Positions 36,152 to 46,400 of a DNA stretch of 64,000 bases are shown one piece after another. Made by a program: the position numbers and the translations under genes. The DNA comes from Gemmatimonadaceae bacterium. GTDB lineage: Bacteria > Gemmatimonadota > Gemmatimonadetes > Gemmatimonadales > Gemmatimonadaceae. The notes under the pieces were generated by a model that saw nothing but the letters and a program-made list of their open reading frames with translations, did not search any database and had not been told where the DNA came from. The stretch is taken from NCBI GenBank assembly GCA_025358925.1, contig JANYHT010000016.1, positions 93,691-157,690 on the forward strand. The letters are read 5' to 3'. Numbering within the stretch: position 1 is the first letter of the stretch; every line of letters begins with the position of its first letter.

Positions 36152-38983
36152 CTAAAGCACCGTCTTGAGCCAATGCCCCGTGTGCGACTCCGTCACGACG
36201 ACGATTTCCTCTGGCCGACCCATGGCCACCACGCGCCCACCGCCGTCGCCTCCGTCAGGTCCCATATCGATAATCCAGTCGGCCAGCTTGATCACGTCCA
36301 AATTGTGTTCGATGAGCACCAGTGTGTGCCCTTGATCGAGCAAGCGCTCAAAGACGGTCGACAAGCGTCGAATGTCTTCCAAATGCAATCCGGTTGTTGG
36401 CTCGTCCAACACATACAACTTGTGCGCCGATCCTTTAGCCGTGAGCGCCAATTCACGCGCAATTTTCAATCGTTGCGCCTCGCCGCCAGACAACGTGGTG
36501 GCGGGCTGACCAAGTCGCAGATAGCCGAGGCCAACCTGCTGCACATGCCACAACGCTTGGGCGAGCTTGTCTTCTCGGGGGAAAAATTTGATGGCCTCAT
36601 CAACCGTGAGTGCCAGAACGTCCGCGATGTTGCGCCCCCGGACGCGCACTTCCAGTACCTCGGGCTTGAATCGTTTGCCTCCGCACGTATCGCAGGGCAC
36701 AAAGACATCGGCCATGAACACCATCTCAACTTCGATAGCACCGGCACCCTCGCATGTTTCGCAGCGGCCGCCAGCCACATTGAACGAAAAGTGCCCAGGA
36801 CCAAACCCTTTTGTTTTCGCCAGCGGCACCTGTGAGAACAGTCGACGGATTTCGTCGTACGCCTTCACGTACGTCACCGGGTTTGATCGCGGCGATCGAC
36901 CAATCGGACTCTGATCGACTAATACGACATCATCCAAGTACTCGATGCCGGTCAGCGACGCATAGGTCCCAACGGTCTCACCCAAGTGCTCCTTGGCCGA
37001 GTGTTCGCCGTGCAATCGTGATTCGATCGCGTGAAAGAGAATGTCATGAACGAGTGTGCTTTTCCCCGAACCCGACACGCCCGTCACGACGGTCAGCGCG
37101 CCAACGGGGAAGCGCACGTCGACGTCGTGCACGTTATTTGCGCGTGCGCCCCGCAACTCAAGCCAACGAGGGCCAACTTTGCGACGCTCGTTCGGCAGCG
37201 GGATGGTCCGCTCGCCTGTCAGATATTTGCCAGTGAGCGGACTCTGCGCAACGTCGCGCATTGGTCCGGCAAACATCAACTGTCCGCCCTGTTCTCCGGC
37301 GGCTGGCCCCAATTCAATCATGTAGTCGGCAACGCGCATCGCCTCGAGGTCATGCTCAACCATCACCACGGTGTTGCCGACATCGCGTAATCGCACTAAC
37401 AGCGACAATAGTTTGTCGAGATCGCGCGGGTGCAGTCCGATGCTGGGCTCATCGAGTACATACGTTGCATCCACCAACGCAGCGCCGAGTGCATTGGAGA
37501 GTGTGATACGTTGCGCTTCGCCCCCGGACAACGTGCGCGTGGCCCGATCGAGCGTGAGATACGTCAGCCCAACATCCGCTAAAAATCGCACGCGCGAACG
37601 TGCTTCTCGCAGCACCGCGTCAGCGATGATCGTTTCGTTCGGCGCGAGCGACAGCGTATCAATCCAGATGCGTAAGTCGCGGATGGGCAATTGCGTGACG
37701 TCAGCAATGGTGCGCGACGCGATGCGGACGGCCAGCGCATCCGGCTGCAACTTGGTGCCACCACAATCGGCACACGTACGCGCACTCTGATATTTGCGCA
37801 GAAAGATACGGATATACTGTTTGTATTTTTTTTCTTCGAGTGCTTCGAGAAACGGGTATATGCCCGTATACGCGCGAGTTTTTGCACGCAATAGTTGCTC
37901 TTTGGCGGCGTTCGGCAACGACTTCCACGGCGCATCGGGAGACGCTCCGATTGACCGTGCAAACTCCACAACGGTTCGACGTTGTTTTTCGTATCGCGGT
38001 GCGGTCCATGGATCAATGGCGCCGTCGCGCACCGACCGCTCCACATTCGGCACCATCAGCGCGTCGTCGTAGACTAATGTCGCGCCAAAGCCGTTGCAGG
38101 TGGCACATGCGCCACGTGGATTGTTGAACGAGAACAACTGTGGCGATGGTATTGGTGCGCGCGTACCATCGTTGGGACATTCAAAACGTTCCGTGAACGA
38201 CAAGCGCGTCACCAACCCTGGCGCCTGCGGCGTGCGTAAATGTTCGGGTGGTAATACAGGCTCGGGGAACAGTAATGCTACGTCGCCATCACCTTCGATG
38301 AATGCAGTTTGTACTGCATCGGCAATGCGTCCACGCGCGTCGTCGGCTACGCGCAATCGGTCAATGACGATGAATACATCGGGCGCTGTCGCAAGATCGA
38401 CGCCCTCGCCGATGAGGTCGTCGAGATGGAGCAGTCGTTCCGCGATCGCCACGCGCACGAAACCACGCGCGCGCAAGTTCTCGTCAATGACGGCGTGTTT
38501 CACCAAACTGGATCGTATGAGCGGACAGGCCACGCTGAATCGCGTTCCCACGGGCAACGCCATGACCACGTCGCTAACGGACTGCACCGTGTCTGGTCGC
38601 AACTCGCGGCCGCACACGCGACAGAACGTATGCCCAATGCGCGCCCATAGCAGTCGTAAGTAATCATAGATTTCCGTCGCGGTGCCGACGGTTGATCGGG
38701 ACGTGCGCGTCGGGTTCTTCTGTTCAATGGCGACTGCGGGCGAAATGCCCTCGATCGAATCCACCAGCGGCTTTTCCATCCGCTCGAGAAACTGCCGCGC
38801 ATACGCAGAGAGCGATTCGACGTACCGCCGTTGGCCTTCGGCGTACAGCGTGTCGAACGCGAGCGAGGACTTTCCAGAACCGGAAACGCCGGTCACCACC
38901 GTGATGGCGCGGCGGGGAATGTCAACGTCGAAACCCTTCAAATTGTGCTGGCGGGCGCCGCGAATGCGGATCTGATCCTTCAT
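36152..38983 (-). CDS. uvrA: Excinuclease ABC subunit A
   Basis: The 943-residue DNA-damage recognition ATPase has two ABC modules, each with GVSGSGKS-type Walker A and LSGGEAQR signatures (TLSGGEAQRITLSNALG and TLSGGEAQRLKIARELA). The C-terminal zinc finger is complete (CETC...CDTC). The N-terminal finger has only CPND before ACATC, so one cysteine of the first pair is replaced by Asp, as happens in part of the family. The start at 38983 has no close competitor. A divergent ABC exporter gene starts 41 bases away. Confidence 0.97.
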   Translation of the reverse strand: MKDQIRIRGARQHNLKGFDVDIPRRAITVVTGVSGSGKSSLAFDTLYAEGQRRYVESLSAYARQFLERMEKPLVDSIEGISPAVAIEQKNPTRTSRSTVGTATEIYDYLRLLWARIGHTFCRVCGRELRPDTVQSVSDVVMALPVGTRFSVACPLIRSSLVKHAVIDENLRARGFVRVAIAERLLHLDDLIGEGVDLATAPDVFIVIDRLRVADDARGRIADAVQTAFIEGDGDVALLFPEPVLPPEHLRTPQAPGLVTRLSFTERFECPNDGTRAPIPSPQLFSFNNPRGACATCNGFGATLVYDDALMVPNVERSVRDGAIDPWTAPRYEKQRRTVVEFARSIGASPDAPWKSLPNAAKEQLLRAKTRAYTGIYPFLEALEEKKYKQYIRIFLRKYQSARTCADCGGTKLQPDALAVRIASRTIADVTQLPIRDLRIWIDTLSLAPNETIIADAVLREARSRVRFLADVGLTYLTLDRATRTLSGGEAQRITLSNALGAALVDATYVLDEPSIGLHPRDLDKLLSLLVRLRDVGNTVVMVEHDLEAMRVADYMIELGPAAGEQGGQLMFAGPMRDVAQSPLTGKYLTGERTIPLPNERRKVGPRWLELRGARANNVHDVDVRFPVGALTVVTGVSGSGKSTLVHDILFHAIESRLHGEHSAKEHLGETVGTYASLTGIEYLDDVVLVDQSPIGRSPRSNPVTYVKAYDEIRRLFSQVPLAKTKGFGPGHFSFNVAGGRCETCEGAGAIEVEMVFMADVFVPCDTCGGKRFKPEVLEVRVRGRNIADVLALTVDEAIKFFPREDKLAQALWHVQQVGLGYLRLGQPATTLSGGEAQRLKIARELALTAKGSAHKLYVLDEPTTGLHLEDIRRLSTVFERLLDQGHTLVLIEHNLDVIKLADWIIDMGPDGGDGGGRVVAMGRPEEIVVVTESHTGHWLKTVL

Positions 38984-39024
38984 ACAGTGAAACTATCGAG
39001 GGGACTGTTTAGATTCCGAAAAGA

Positions 39025-40986
39025 ATGGCTGCTCCCGTCGCTGATGATGATGCCGTAGGCAAGGCCTACGATGCGCGCTTGGTCCGGCGTCTTCTCCAAT
39101 ACGTGCGTCCGTATCGCGCCCTGGTTGTTGCAGCGCTCGCGCTTATTGTCGTCGAAGCCGGGATGCAATTGGTTGGGCCGTTGCTGACGCGCTGGGTAAT
39201 TGATCGAGCCTTTCCCGCGCACGATGCCGGTCTCGTGGTGCGTGTCGCGCTGCTGTATGCGACACTGCTGATCGCGCAGTTTGGCGCGGCGTACGGTGAG
39301 ACGCTGTGTACAAGCTTGCTCGGACAACGGGTGATGCGGGACTTGCGCGCCGAATTATTTGCTCGACTGCAACGGTTGCCGATCGCGTACTTCGATCGGA
39401 CACCGGTTGGTCGCTTGATGACGCGCGTCACCAGCGATGTCGAGGCGCTCAATGAACTCTTCACGTCGGGCGTGGTGGCAGGACTTGGCGATCTCTTCAC
39501 GCTGGCCGCCATCAGTCTCGTGATGGTGACGATTGACTGGCGATTGGCGCTGGCGTCATTCGTCGTCATTCCGTTCGTCTTTCTCGCATCACGCGTATTT
39601 CAGCAACGTGTGCGCACGGTGTATCGGGACATTCGCGTGCGCATCGCTAAAGTGAACGCCTTTTTGAACGAACGGTTGTCCGGCGTGCGTATCGTGCAAC
39701 TGTTTGGTCGAGAACGCGCCGAAATCAAGCGGTTTGATGGGTTGAACAATACGCATCTCGACGCCCAGCTCACGTCGATCACGGTGTATGCGTTCTACTT
39801 TCCGGTCATAGAATTTCTTACGACGCTCGCGCTGGCGAGTCTCGTGGTAGCAGGCGGATTTCGCGTGGCACAGCAGGCGCTCACGGTAGGCACCGTTGCG
39901 GCCTTTCTGCAATTGGTACGGCGGTTTTTTCAGCCACTGCAAGACTTGTCGGAGAAGTACAATATTTTGCAGGCGGCCATGGCCTCATCGGAGCGAATCT
40001 TTGGTTTGCTTGACACGCCAGAAGCGCCCGGATTGACGCGCACGGCTGACGCGCACGCTCGCGTGGCTGCGTTGAGGAACCGTGGCGTAACCGTTCAATT
40101 TGAACATGTCTGGTTCGCGTACGCGACGCAGGGTGGTGTGAGCGACGACGTGTCCATGCGTGACGCGCTCACGAGCGCAGGGCGCGAGCTGGCCCCGGTG
40201 GCGCCTGAGCCCGAAGTGCGATGGGTTTTGCGGGACGTAAATTTTATCGCGCGTCCGGGTGAAACCATCGCACTCGTTGGCCACACCGGTGGCGGCAAAA
40301 CCACCATTGTCAACTTGCTGCTCCGATTTTACGAACCGCAGCAAGGACGAATTCTGGTGAATGGCGTGGACATTCGCGAAATTCCGGTCGACGTGTTGCG
40401 TGCGGTGATAGCGTACGTGCAACAAGACATTTTTCTTTTTGCGGGCGATGTCGCGAGCAACCTGCGGCTCGGTTCCGCACTCGATGACGCGGCCCTGCAC
40501 CAGGCCGCCGCGCGCGTCGGCGCGGATCGCGTGATCAACCGACTTCCGGGCGGGTGGAAACACGAGTTAGCAGAACGCGGTGCCAGCGTGAGCGTTGGAG
40601 AACGGCAGCTATTGGCGTTCGCGCGCGCGATTGCGGCAAATCCGGCGCTCCTTATTCTCGACGAAGCGACCAGTGCCGTTGATTCGCAAATTGAGGCCGA
40701 TATTCAGCGCGCCGTGGCAGAATTGATGGCAGGGCGGACGACCATCGCAATTGCGCATCGGCTGAGCACCGTGTTGGACGCGGACGAGATTCTCGTGCTG
40801 CACCACGGGGAGGTGGTCGAACGGGGAACGCACCGCGCACTGGTGGCCCATCGCGGGTTGTATGAGCGCCTCTATCGTTTGCAGGCCGGTGACGCCTCGA
40901 GTGGGTCGTCACGTGGCCGAGCGAATGACGAATTCGCCAACGCGACCTCGTCGGTGCGCTTGCCAACGGGCGCGACGCTCGGGTAG
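39025..40986 (+). CDS. ABC exporter, fused permease and ATPase
   Basis: The 653-residue type-IV ABC half-transporter has six helices in residues 1-330 and an NBD with Walker A GHTGGGKTT, Q-loop YVQQDIFLF, signature SVSVGERQ (instead of LSGGQ), Walker B LLILDEATSAVDS and H-loop AHRLS. About 30 extra residues (GGVSDDVSMRDALTSAGREL and following) are inserted between the A-loop tyrosine and the second strand. It probably works as a homodimer exporting a lipid, peptide or drug. Confidence 0.9.
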   Translation: MAAPVADDDAVGKAYDARLVRRLLQYVRPYRALVVAALALIVVEAGMQLVGPLLTRWVIDRAFPAHDAGLVVRVALLYATLLIAQFGAAYGETLCTSLLGQRVMRDLRAELFARLQRLPIAYFDRTPVGRLMTRVTSDVEALNELFTSGVVAGLGDLFTLAAISLVMVTIDWRLALASFVVIPFVFLASRVFQQRVRTVYRDIRVRIAKVNAFLNERLSGVRIVQLFGRERAEIKRFDGLNNTHLDAQLTSITVYAFYFPVIEFLTTLALASLVVAGGFRVAQQALTVGTVAAFLQLVRRFFQPLQDLSEKYNILQAAMASSERIFGLLDTPEAPGLTRTADAHARVAALRNRGVTVQFEHVWFAYATQGGVSDDVSMRDALTSAGRELAPVAPEPEVRWVLRDVNFIARPGETIALVGHTGGGKTTIVNLLLRFYEPQQGRILVNGVDIREIPVDVLRAVIAYVQQDIFLFAGDVASNLRLGSALDDAALHQAAARVGADRVINRLPGGWKHELAERGASVSVGERQLLAFARAIAANPALLILDEATSAVDSQIEADIQRAVAELMAGRTTIAIAHRLSTVLDADEILVLHHGEVVERGTHRALVAHRGLYERLYRLQAGDASSGSSRGRANDEFANATSSVRLPTGATLG

Positions 40987-41034
40987 CTTCGGGTTCCGAA
41001 CGCTTAACCCACGGTTACCGAGTCACCCACCATC

Positions 41035-41823
41035 GTGCAGCTTTCCGTCGCCGCTGGCACCGACGTCGGGCGAATTCGCGCAGGCAATGAAGACAGCCTC
41101 TACGCGGACGCCGATCAGGAGCGCGGACTTTTCATCGTAGCAGATGGTATGGGAGGACATGCCGCCGGCGAAGTTGCCAGCGAGATGGCCGTCCAAATTG
41201 TGGCCCGAGATCTTGCGCCGGTGCGCGATTTGACCGGGCCGGAGCCACTCGTGCAAATGGGTGATGCGCTCATGGCAGCGAATCGCGCCATCTATGAGCG
41301 CACGATTGTGGAAGCCGACAAACAAGGCATGGGCACCACGGCCTCGTGTATCGTGATGGGGCAGGGACGTTGGATCATCGGACACATCGGTGATTCTCGT
41401 ATCTACCTGCTTCGTGATGGCGTGTTCCGCCAGGTGACCAAAGATCACTCGTATGTACAGGAACAGGTCGATGCGGGGTTTTTGACGCCAGAACAGGCGC
41501 GCTATCACCCGTATAGCAACGTGATTACGCGTTGTGTAGGGGCCAATGCGGCGGTCGAAGCAGATGTGCTGCATGGCGACCTGCAGAACGGTGACCTCTT
41601 TGTGCTTGCCTCCGACGGCTTGACGGGCATGGTCGAAGACCCGCAGCTCAAGAAAATTCTCGAAACGCGCCAAACGCCGGGCCGTATCGTCGACGCCATG
41701 ATTACCGAAGCCAATCGCCGCGGTGGACTCGACAACATTACGGCGATTGTCGTGCAGGTCATTCAAGTGCACAGCGGTGTGACGGGCACGACGGGCGAAA
41801 TGAAAGCGGCGGCGCGTGGGTGA
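41035..41823 (+). CDS. PP2C-type serine/threonine protein phosphatase
   Basis: The 262-residue Stp1/PrpC-like enzyme has DVGRIRAGNEDSLYA, FIVADGMGGHAAGEVAS, GTTASCIVMGQG, WIIGHIGDSRIYLLRDG, LFVLASDGLTGMV and GGLDNITAIVVQV, the metal-ligand Asp set of the family. It dephosphorylates Ser/Thr in the cytoplasm. The start is a GTG at 41035; no kinase partner is in the window. It overlaps a small downstream gene by 8 bases. Confidence 0.94.
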   Translation: MQLSVAAGTDVGRIRAGNEDSLYADADQERGLFIVADGMGGHAAGEVASEMAVQIVARDLAPVRDLTGPEPLVQMGDALMAANRAIYERTIVEADKQGMGTTASCIVMGQGRWIIGHIGDSRIYLLRDGVFRQVTKDHSYVQEQVDAGFLTPEQARYHPYSNVITRCVGANAAVEADVLHGDLQNGDLFVLASDGLTGMVEDPQLKKILETRQTPGRIVDAMITEANRRGGLDNITAIVVQVIQVHSGVTGTTGEMKAAARG

Positions 41824-42013
41824 TAACGCGGAGGGAAAGGTGACATCCGCGAACACCGTTGGCGCGCTGTCGGAGTTGTACTTGGGCAATATTCTGTACG
41901 CGCTGGAGCGATGCGCGCTGGCGCTCGAGACCGATGACAAGGCATTAGACGCTGCGTTTTATCGTGCGATTGGCCGCAAGCTCGCGGACGCGCACGGCCT
42001 GTCGCGACCATAA
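41816..42013 (+). CDS. Small protein of unknown function downstream of the phosphatase
   Basis: A 65-codon frame starts at a GTG inside the last codons of the phosphatase. The peptide is helical (ELYLGNILYALERCALALET, then AFYRAIGRKLADAH) and looks coding. No ribosome site is visible, so translation would depend on the overlap. It ends 5 bases before the convergent HD-domain gene. Confidence 0.5.
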   Translation: MGDNAEGKVTSANTVGALSELYLGNILYALERCALALETDDKALDAAFYRAIGRKLADAHGLSRP

Positions 42014-42018
42014 CGGCG

Positions 42019-43302
42019 TCAGCCGAGCATCGACACACCGCTGGCGAGTTGGTCACGCACATCGTCGGCATCGCGACGGAGTACGGCAAGTATGCGCTGC
42101 TCCGGCACCGGGGTGCGGTTCGCGGTAAATACGCGCAACCGTCGCGCGCTCCGATACAACTCGTCACTGAGGCGCGGCAAGTTGATGTCACCTTCCCAAC
42201 CTGCGGCGGTGAGCTGTTCGATACGGCCATCGCGACGCTGCATAGGTAAATCGAGCCCCAACATCTGCGTCTTGATCGGATAGTCGAGCAGCAGCGCGCC
42301 AGGCGCGAGTCCAAGCTCTGCGGCAAGCGCATCCTCCACGCGTCGCGTGAGCGGATAGTCGCTCGCAATCCACTCGCCAATGTCGTCGCCCAATGTCGCG
42401 GCCGGACATTCGTACGCGCGCTTATGGAGATGTCGGCTGCGAAGTCCGTCCAACATCGTTCGTGCGACGGCCGGTAGGGCGGGCGTGTCGAGGTGAATCA
42501 GCAGCCCTTCGTCGGTAAAGCGCGAGACCGCTGGAGCCGAAACGGCGCCGCAATCAAGAGCGATCGCGACTAAGCGTTTGTACATGGCCGTCGCGCTGCG
42601 CACCGCGTGATGCCAGTACACGTTGCGGAACATCTGGTATTTGGCAAAGAGCAGCGACTCGAGCGCAGAGAGCCCCTTTTCATGCACACCAATGGTCAGC
42701 GCCCCATGGTCTGGATGCGGCACAATGACAAGGGAGTTGATCAAACGATCCACATCAATTTCGCCATACGGCACGCCGCACATCACGGCATCACGTTTGA
42801 GATATTCAACTTTGTCCAGATCAAGCGAACCAGAAATCAGCCCCTGCAACGGACTCGCACTACGACCCGTCACTAAGGCAAAGACGCGCTCCGCTGCACC
42901 AGCGCCAAGTGACTGATCAAGCAACTGCGCGATGCTGCCGGTCGTCAGTAGCGGGTGCGCGACCTCTTCATGATGCGTCACACCGATTTCTTCAAGCGCG
43001 TGTGAAAACGGATAATGTCCGACATCGTGTAACAGCGCTGCCGCGCGTACGACTTGCGGTTCATCGCGTGCGATGCCGTGCAACGCGCCGCGTTCGTCGA
43101 GCAATCGCAACGCGATGCCGGCGAGATGATAGGCACCGAGCGCGTGTTCAAATCGCGAGTGCGTTGCGCCCGGATAGACAAGGAAGGCGAGACCGAGTTG
43201 TCGCACGTAGCGGAGACGCTGCAGCACCGGTGACTCGAGCAAGCCCAAGGCCAGCGGATCGAGCCGGATATTGTTCCAAATCGGATCGCGAAGAATTTCC
43301 AT
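42019..43302 (-). CDS. HD-domain phosphohydrolase (dGTPase-like)
   Basis: The 427-residue protein has THSRFEHALGAYHLA and ALLHDVGHYPFSHALEE, the H...HD...D metal site of the SAMHD1/dGTPase-like branch, followed by a long helical C-terminal part (SGSLDLDKVEYLKRDAVMCG, then DVDRLINSLVIV). Members hydrolyse dNTPs or other phosphates; the substrate here is unproven. It starts with MEILRDPIWNNIRLD, typical of this family. It is divergent to the big TonB receptor with 184 bases between. Confidence 0.88.
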   Translation of the reverse strand: MEILRDPIWNNIRLDPLALGLLESPVLQRLRYVRQLGLAFLVYPGATHSRFEHALGAYHLAGIALRLLDERGALHGIARDEPQVVRAAALLHDVGHYPFSHALEEIGVTHHEEVAHPLLTTGSIAQLLDQSLGAGAAERVFALVTGRSASPLQGLISGSLDLDKVEYLKRDAVMCGVPYGEIDVDRLINSLVIVPHPDHGALTIGVHEKGLSALESLLFAKYQMFRNVYWHHAVRSATAMYKRLVAIALDCGAVSAPAVSRFTDEGLLIHLDTPALPAVARTMLDGLRSRHLHKRAYECPAATLGDDIGEWIASDYPLTRRVEDALAAELGLAPGALLLDYPIKTQMLGLDLPMQRRDGRIEQLTAAGWEGDINLPRLSDELYRSARRLRVFTANRTPVPEQRILAVLRRDADDVRDQLASGVSMLG

Positions 43303-43486
43303 AAATCATGATACGAGTGGAATCCGTCACGACGAGGAGCGTTTTGTCCCGGGACGGATCGAAACGTTGTTAAAATGCTGTACAACACCCAACGAAACAG
43401 CGTGGAAGAGCGTGATCGATGCAAGGGTACAGTGGCCGCATTGGTCGCGCTTAACGAACGTGCTCCTGAAATCGTCCACATCGAAC

Positions 43487-46400
43487 GTGAATATACGAAA
43501 TCTTCCTCGCGCGCTGACCTTCCTCTCGATTTTGGTGTTGGCAGCGGCCCAGCGTGTTTCGGCGCAGTCGGTCGATATCATCCGTGGTCGCGTCGTCGGG
43601 CCGGACTCACAGCCAATCATTGGCGTGCTGGTCACCGCAACGACGCTCACCGGCAATGTGAGTCGTATTCAACGCACCGACAAAAATGGGCGTTACACGA
43701 TCTCGTTTCCTGGTGCGGAAGGCGACTATTGGGTGTCGTTCACGTCGGTTGGCTTTGCGCAACGGCGCTACGAATTGAAGCGGTTGGCCGACGAAGACAT
43801 TTTGATTGCCAATGCCAAGATGTCGCCGTCCGCAGTGACGCTCGAGTCGTTTCAGGTGACCGAGCGGGCGGCCGTTTCGCGCAGCGATACGATTTCAGAC
43901 GTCGGTGGTAGCGAAAAGACAGTGGCGGCCGATCAAGGTTTTCTCAGCGCGGATCAGATGGGTGATCTCGCCGCGATGGCCGCATCGATTCCAGGTGTGC
44001 AGTTATTGCTGGGTGCGGATGGCGCCGCCGATGCGTTCTCGGTGTTTGGACTTGGTGGCGATCAGAACAACACGCAGCTCAACGGACTCTCGTTTGGCGA
44101 TGCGACCGTGCCGCGCGATGCTGCCGTGAGCACATCGTTGGCTACGTCGCCGTACGACGTTTCGCGCGGTGGTTTTTCTGGCGGACAGTTGCAAGTGCGT
44201 ACGCAACCGGGCTCGAACTTCATGAAGCGGAGCTTGAGCACAAACTTGGTGACCCCGCAACTTGAATGGATTGATCCAGCCGGCGTTGCCACTGGGCAAC
44301 AGACCACGCGTCTTTCGCTGGGCGGTGCCGCCTCAGGGCCGTTCAAGCCGGATGAGGCGTTTTACAACACGTCCTTTCAATTCGACCACAACGCGAACGA
44401 TTTGCTCACGCTGCTGAGCTCAAGCGCCCTTGGCTTTCAAACGGTCGGCGTCGCACCTGACTCTGTGGCTCGACTGCTCCGCATTCTCAGCGCGCAAAAA
44501 GCGCCCGTGTCTGTTGCCGGATTTCCGTCGCAGCACGCGACGGATCGTGGTTCGTTCCTGGGCAGTTTTGATGTAGTCCAACCGAACTCCACACGTGGCA
44601 ACACGATCACGTTAACGCTCACGGGCAATCTCACGCACAATTCGCCGACGGGCGGGAACTTTGGCGGATCGTCCTTGGCGACGCCATCGCGTGCTGGCTC
44701 TACGCTCGCGTATAGTGGCGGTGGGCAAATACGCCACAGTGGACAGGTGGGCGTCTTTGGTTTGTTCACGGAAACGAACATTGGATACAGTCGGAACAAG
44801 TCCACGGCCGCTCCATATTACGAACTTCCGGCAGGCTCCGTGCGCGTCAATTCTGCACTCGCCGACGGTTCGCAGTCAGTCAGTACGTTGGGCTTCGGTG
44901 GCAGTCCCACGCTCTCAAACTCGTCGAGCAATACGGTGAGTGGCGTGAACACGCTCTCCTGGTTTTCGCCGGACAATCACCACCGGGTGAAATTCACCAC
45001 GGAGCTACGTCGCGACGCGTACGAGTCGGCGCAAACGAATAACCAGTTCGGCACGTTTTCGTACAACTCGTTAGCGGACTTGGAAGCGAATGTCCCGTCG
45101 TCATTCACGCGACAACTCTCGCCACGACTGCGAGACGGCAGTCAGTTGGTTGGCGCGCTCTCACTCGGTGATGCGTGGCGGCCAACGAAGGACCTACAGT
45201 TGCAATACGGATTACGGTTCGATGCGAATAAATACTTGACGGGTCCAACTGCCAACCCAGCCGTCGCGGCCGCGTTCAAAGAGAACAACACGGATGTGCC
45301 AAGTCGCGCGTATTTGAGTCCGCGACTTGGGTTTTCGTGGACGTATGGAACGGCGGACCAAGTCACGCTGCTGCCGGGTATGGCACGCGCGCCGCGCGCC
45401 GTTGTTCGCGGCGGCGTTGGTGTGTTTCAGAACACACCCGGCGTGCAGTTGGTAGGCGGCGCGGTGGACAACACCGGCTTGCCCAGTGGTATTCAACAGT
45501 TGACGTGCTTAGGTGCTGCAGCACCGGCGGCGAACTGGAGTCAGTACAGCGCGAGTCAGTCCGCCATTCCCAGCACCTGCACAGATGGAACGAACGGTTC
45601 TGTGTTTTCTAACAGTACGCCAAACGTGGTGTTGTTTGACCCCAACTACGCGGCGCAGCGTTCGTTGCGGTCAAACCTGCAGTGGAGCGGACCGATCTTG
45701 GCGAATCGTCTTTCCGCGACCATCGATGGCACGTGGTCGCGCAATCAACATCAAGCGGGCAGTGTCGATATCAACTTTGCTGGCGCCACAAACTTTGTGC
45801 TTGCCAATGAAGGCGGTCGCCCGGTGTTCGTGTCGCCGTTGGCTATTGTGCCCACCACCGGACAAGTTGCATTCCGCGACGCGCGCGTCGTTCCGACGTT
45901 TGGTCGTGTCACACAAAACCGTTCGGACATTCAATCGGAAACGAAGCAACTTACTGTAAGCATTCGCCCCATTGCCTTTAATTCGCAGTTGTCGTGGAGC
46001 TTGTCGTATGTATTACAGGATGTGCGCGAGCAATTTCTCGGCTTCAATAGTACCGTGAGCGATCCGCGGAGTATCGAATGGTCGCGTGGCTCCTTTGGCC
46101 GACATCAGATCCAGTACAGTCTCGGATACAATTTTTTCAACACAGTGCGAGTGAGCTGGAGTGGGAATTTCCGTTCAGGTACGGCATATACCCCCGTCAT
46201 TCAAGGCGACGTCAACGGTGACAGCTATTCAAATGATCGCGCGTTTATTTTTGATCCCACGAAAAGTTCTGATCCGGTGGTTGCAACGGGTATGCAGAAT
46301 TTGTTGACCAACGGCACGAAAGAAGCGCAAGCCTGCTTGCGCGCGCAGTTGGGCGCACTAGCGACTCGCAATTCGTGCACAGGGCCGTGGACGTATAGCG

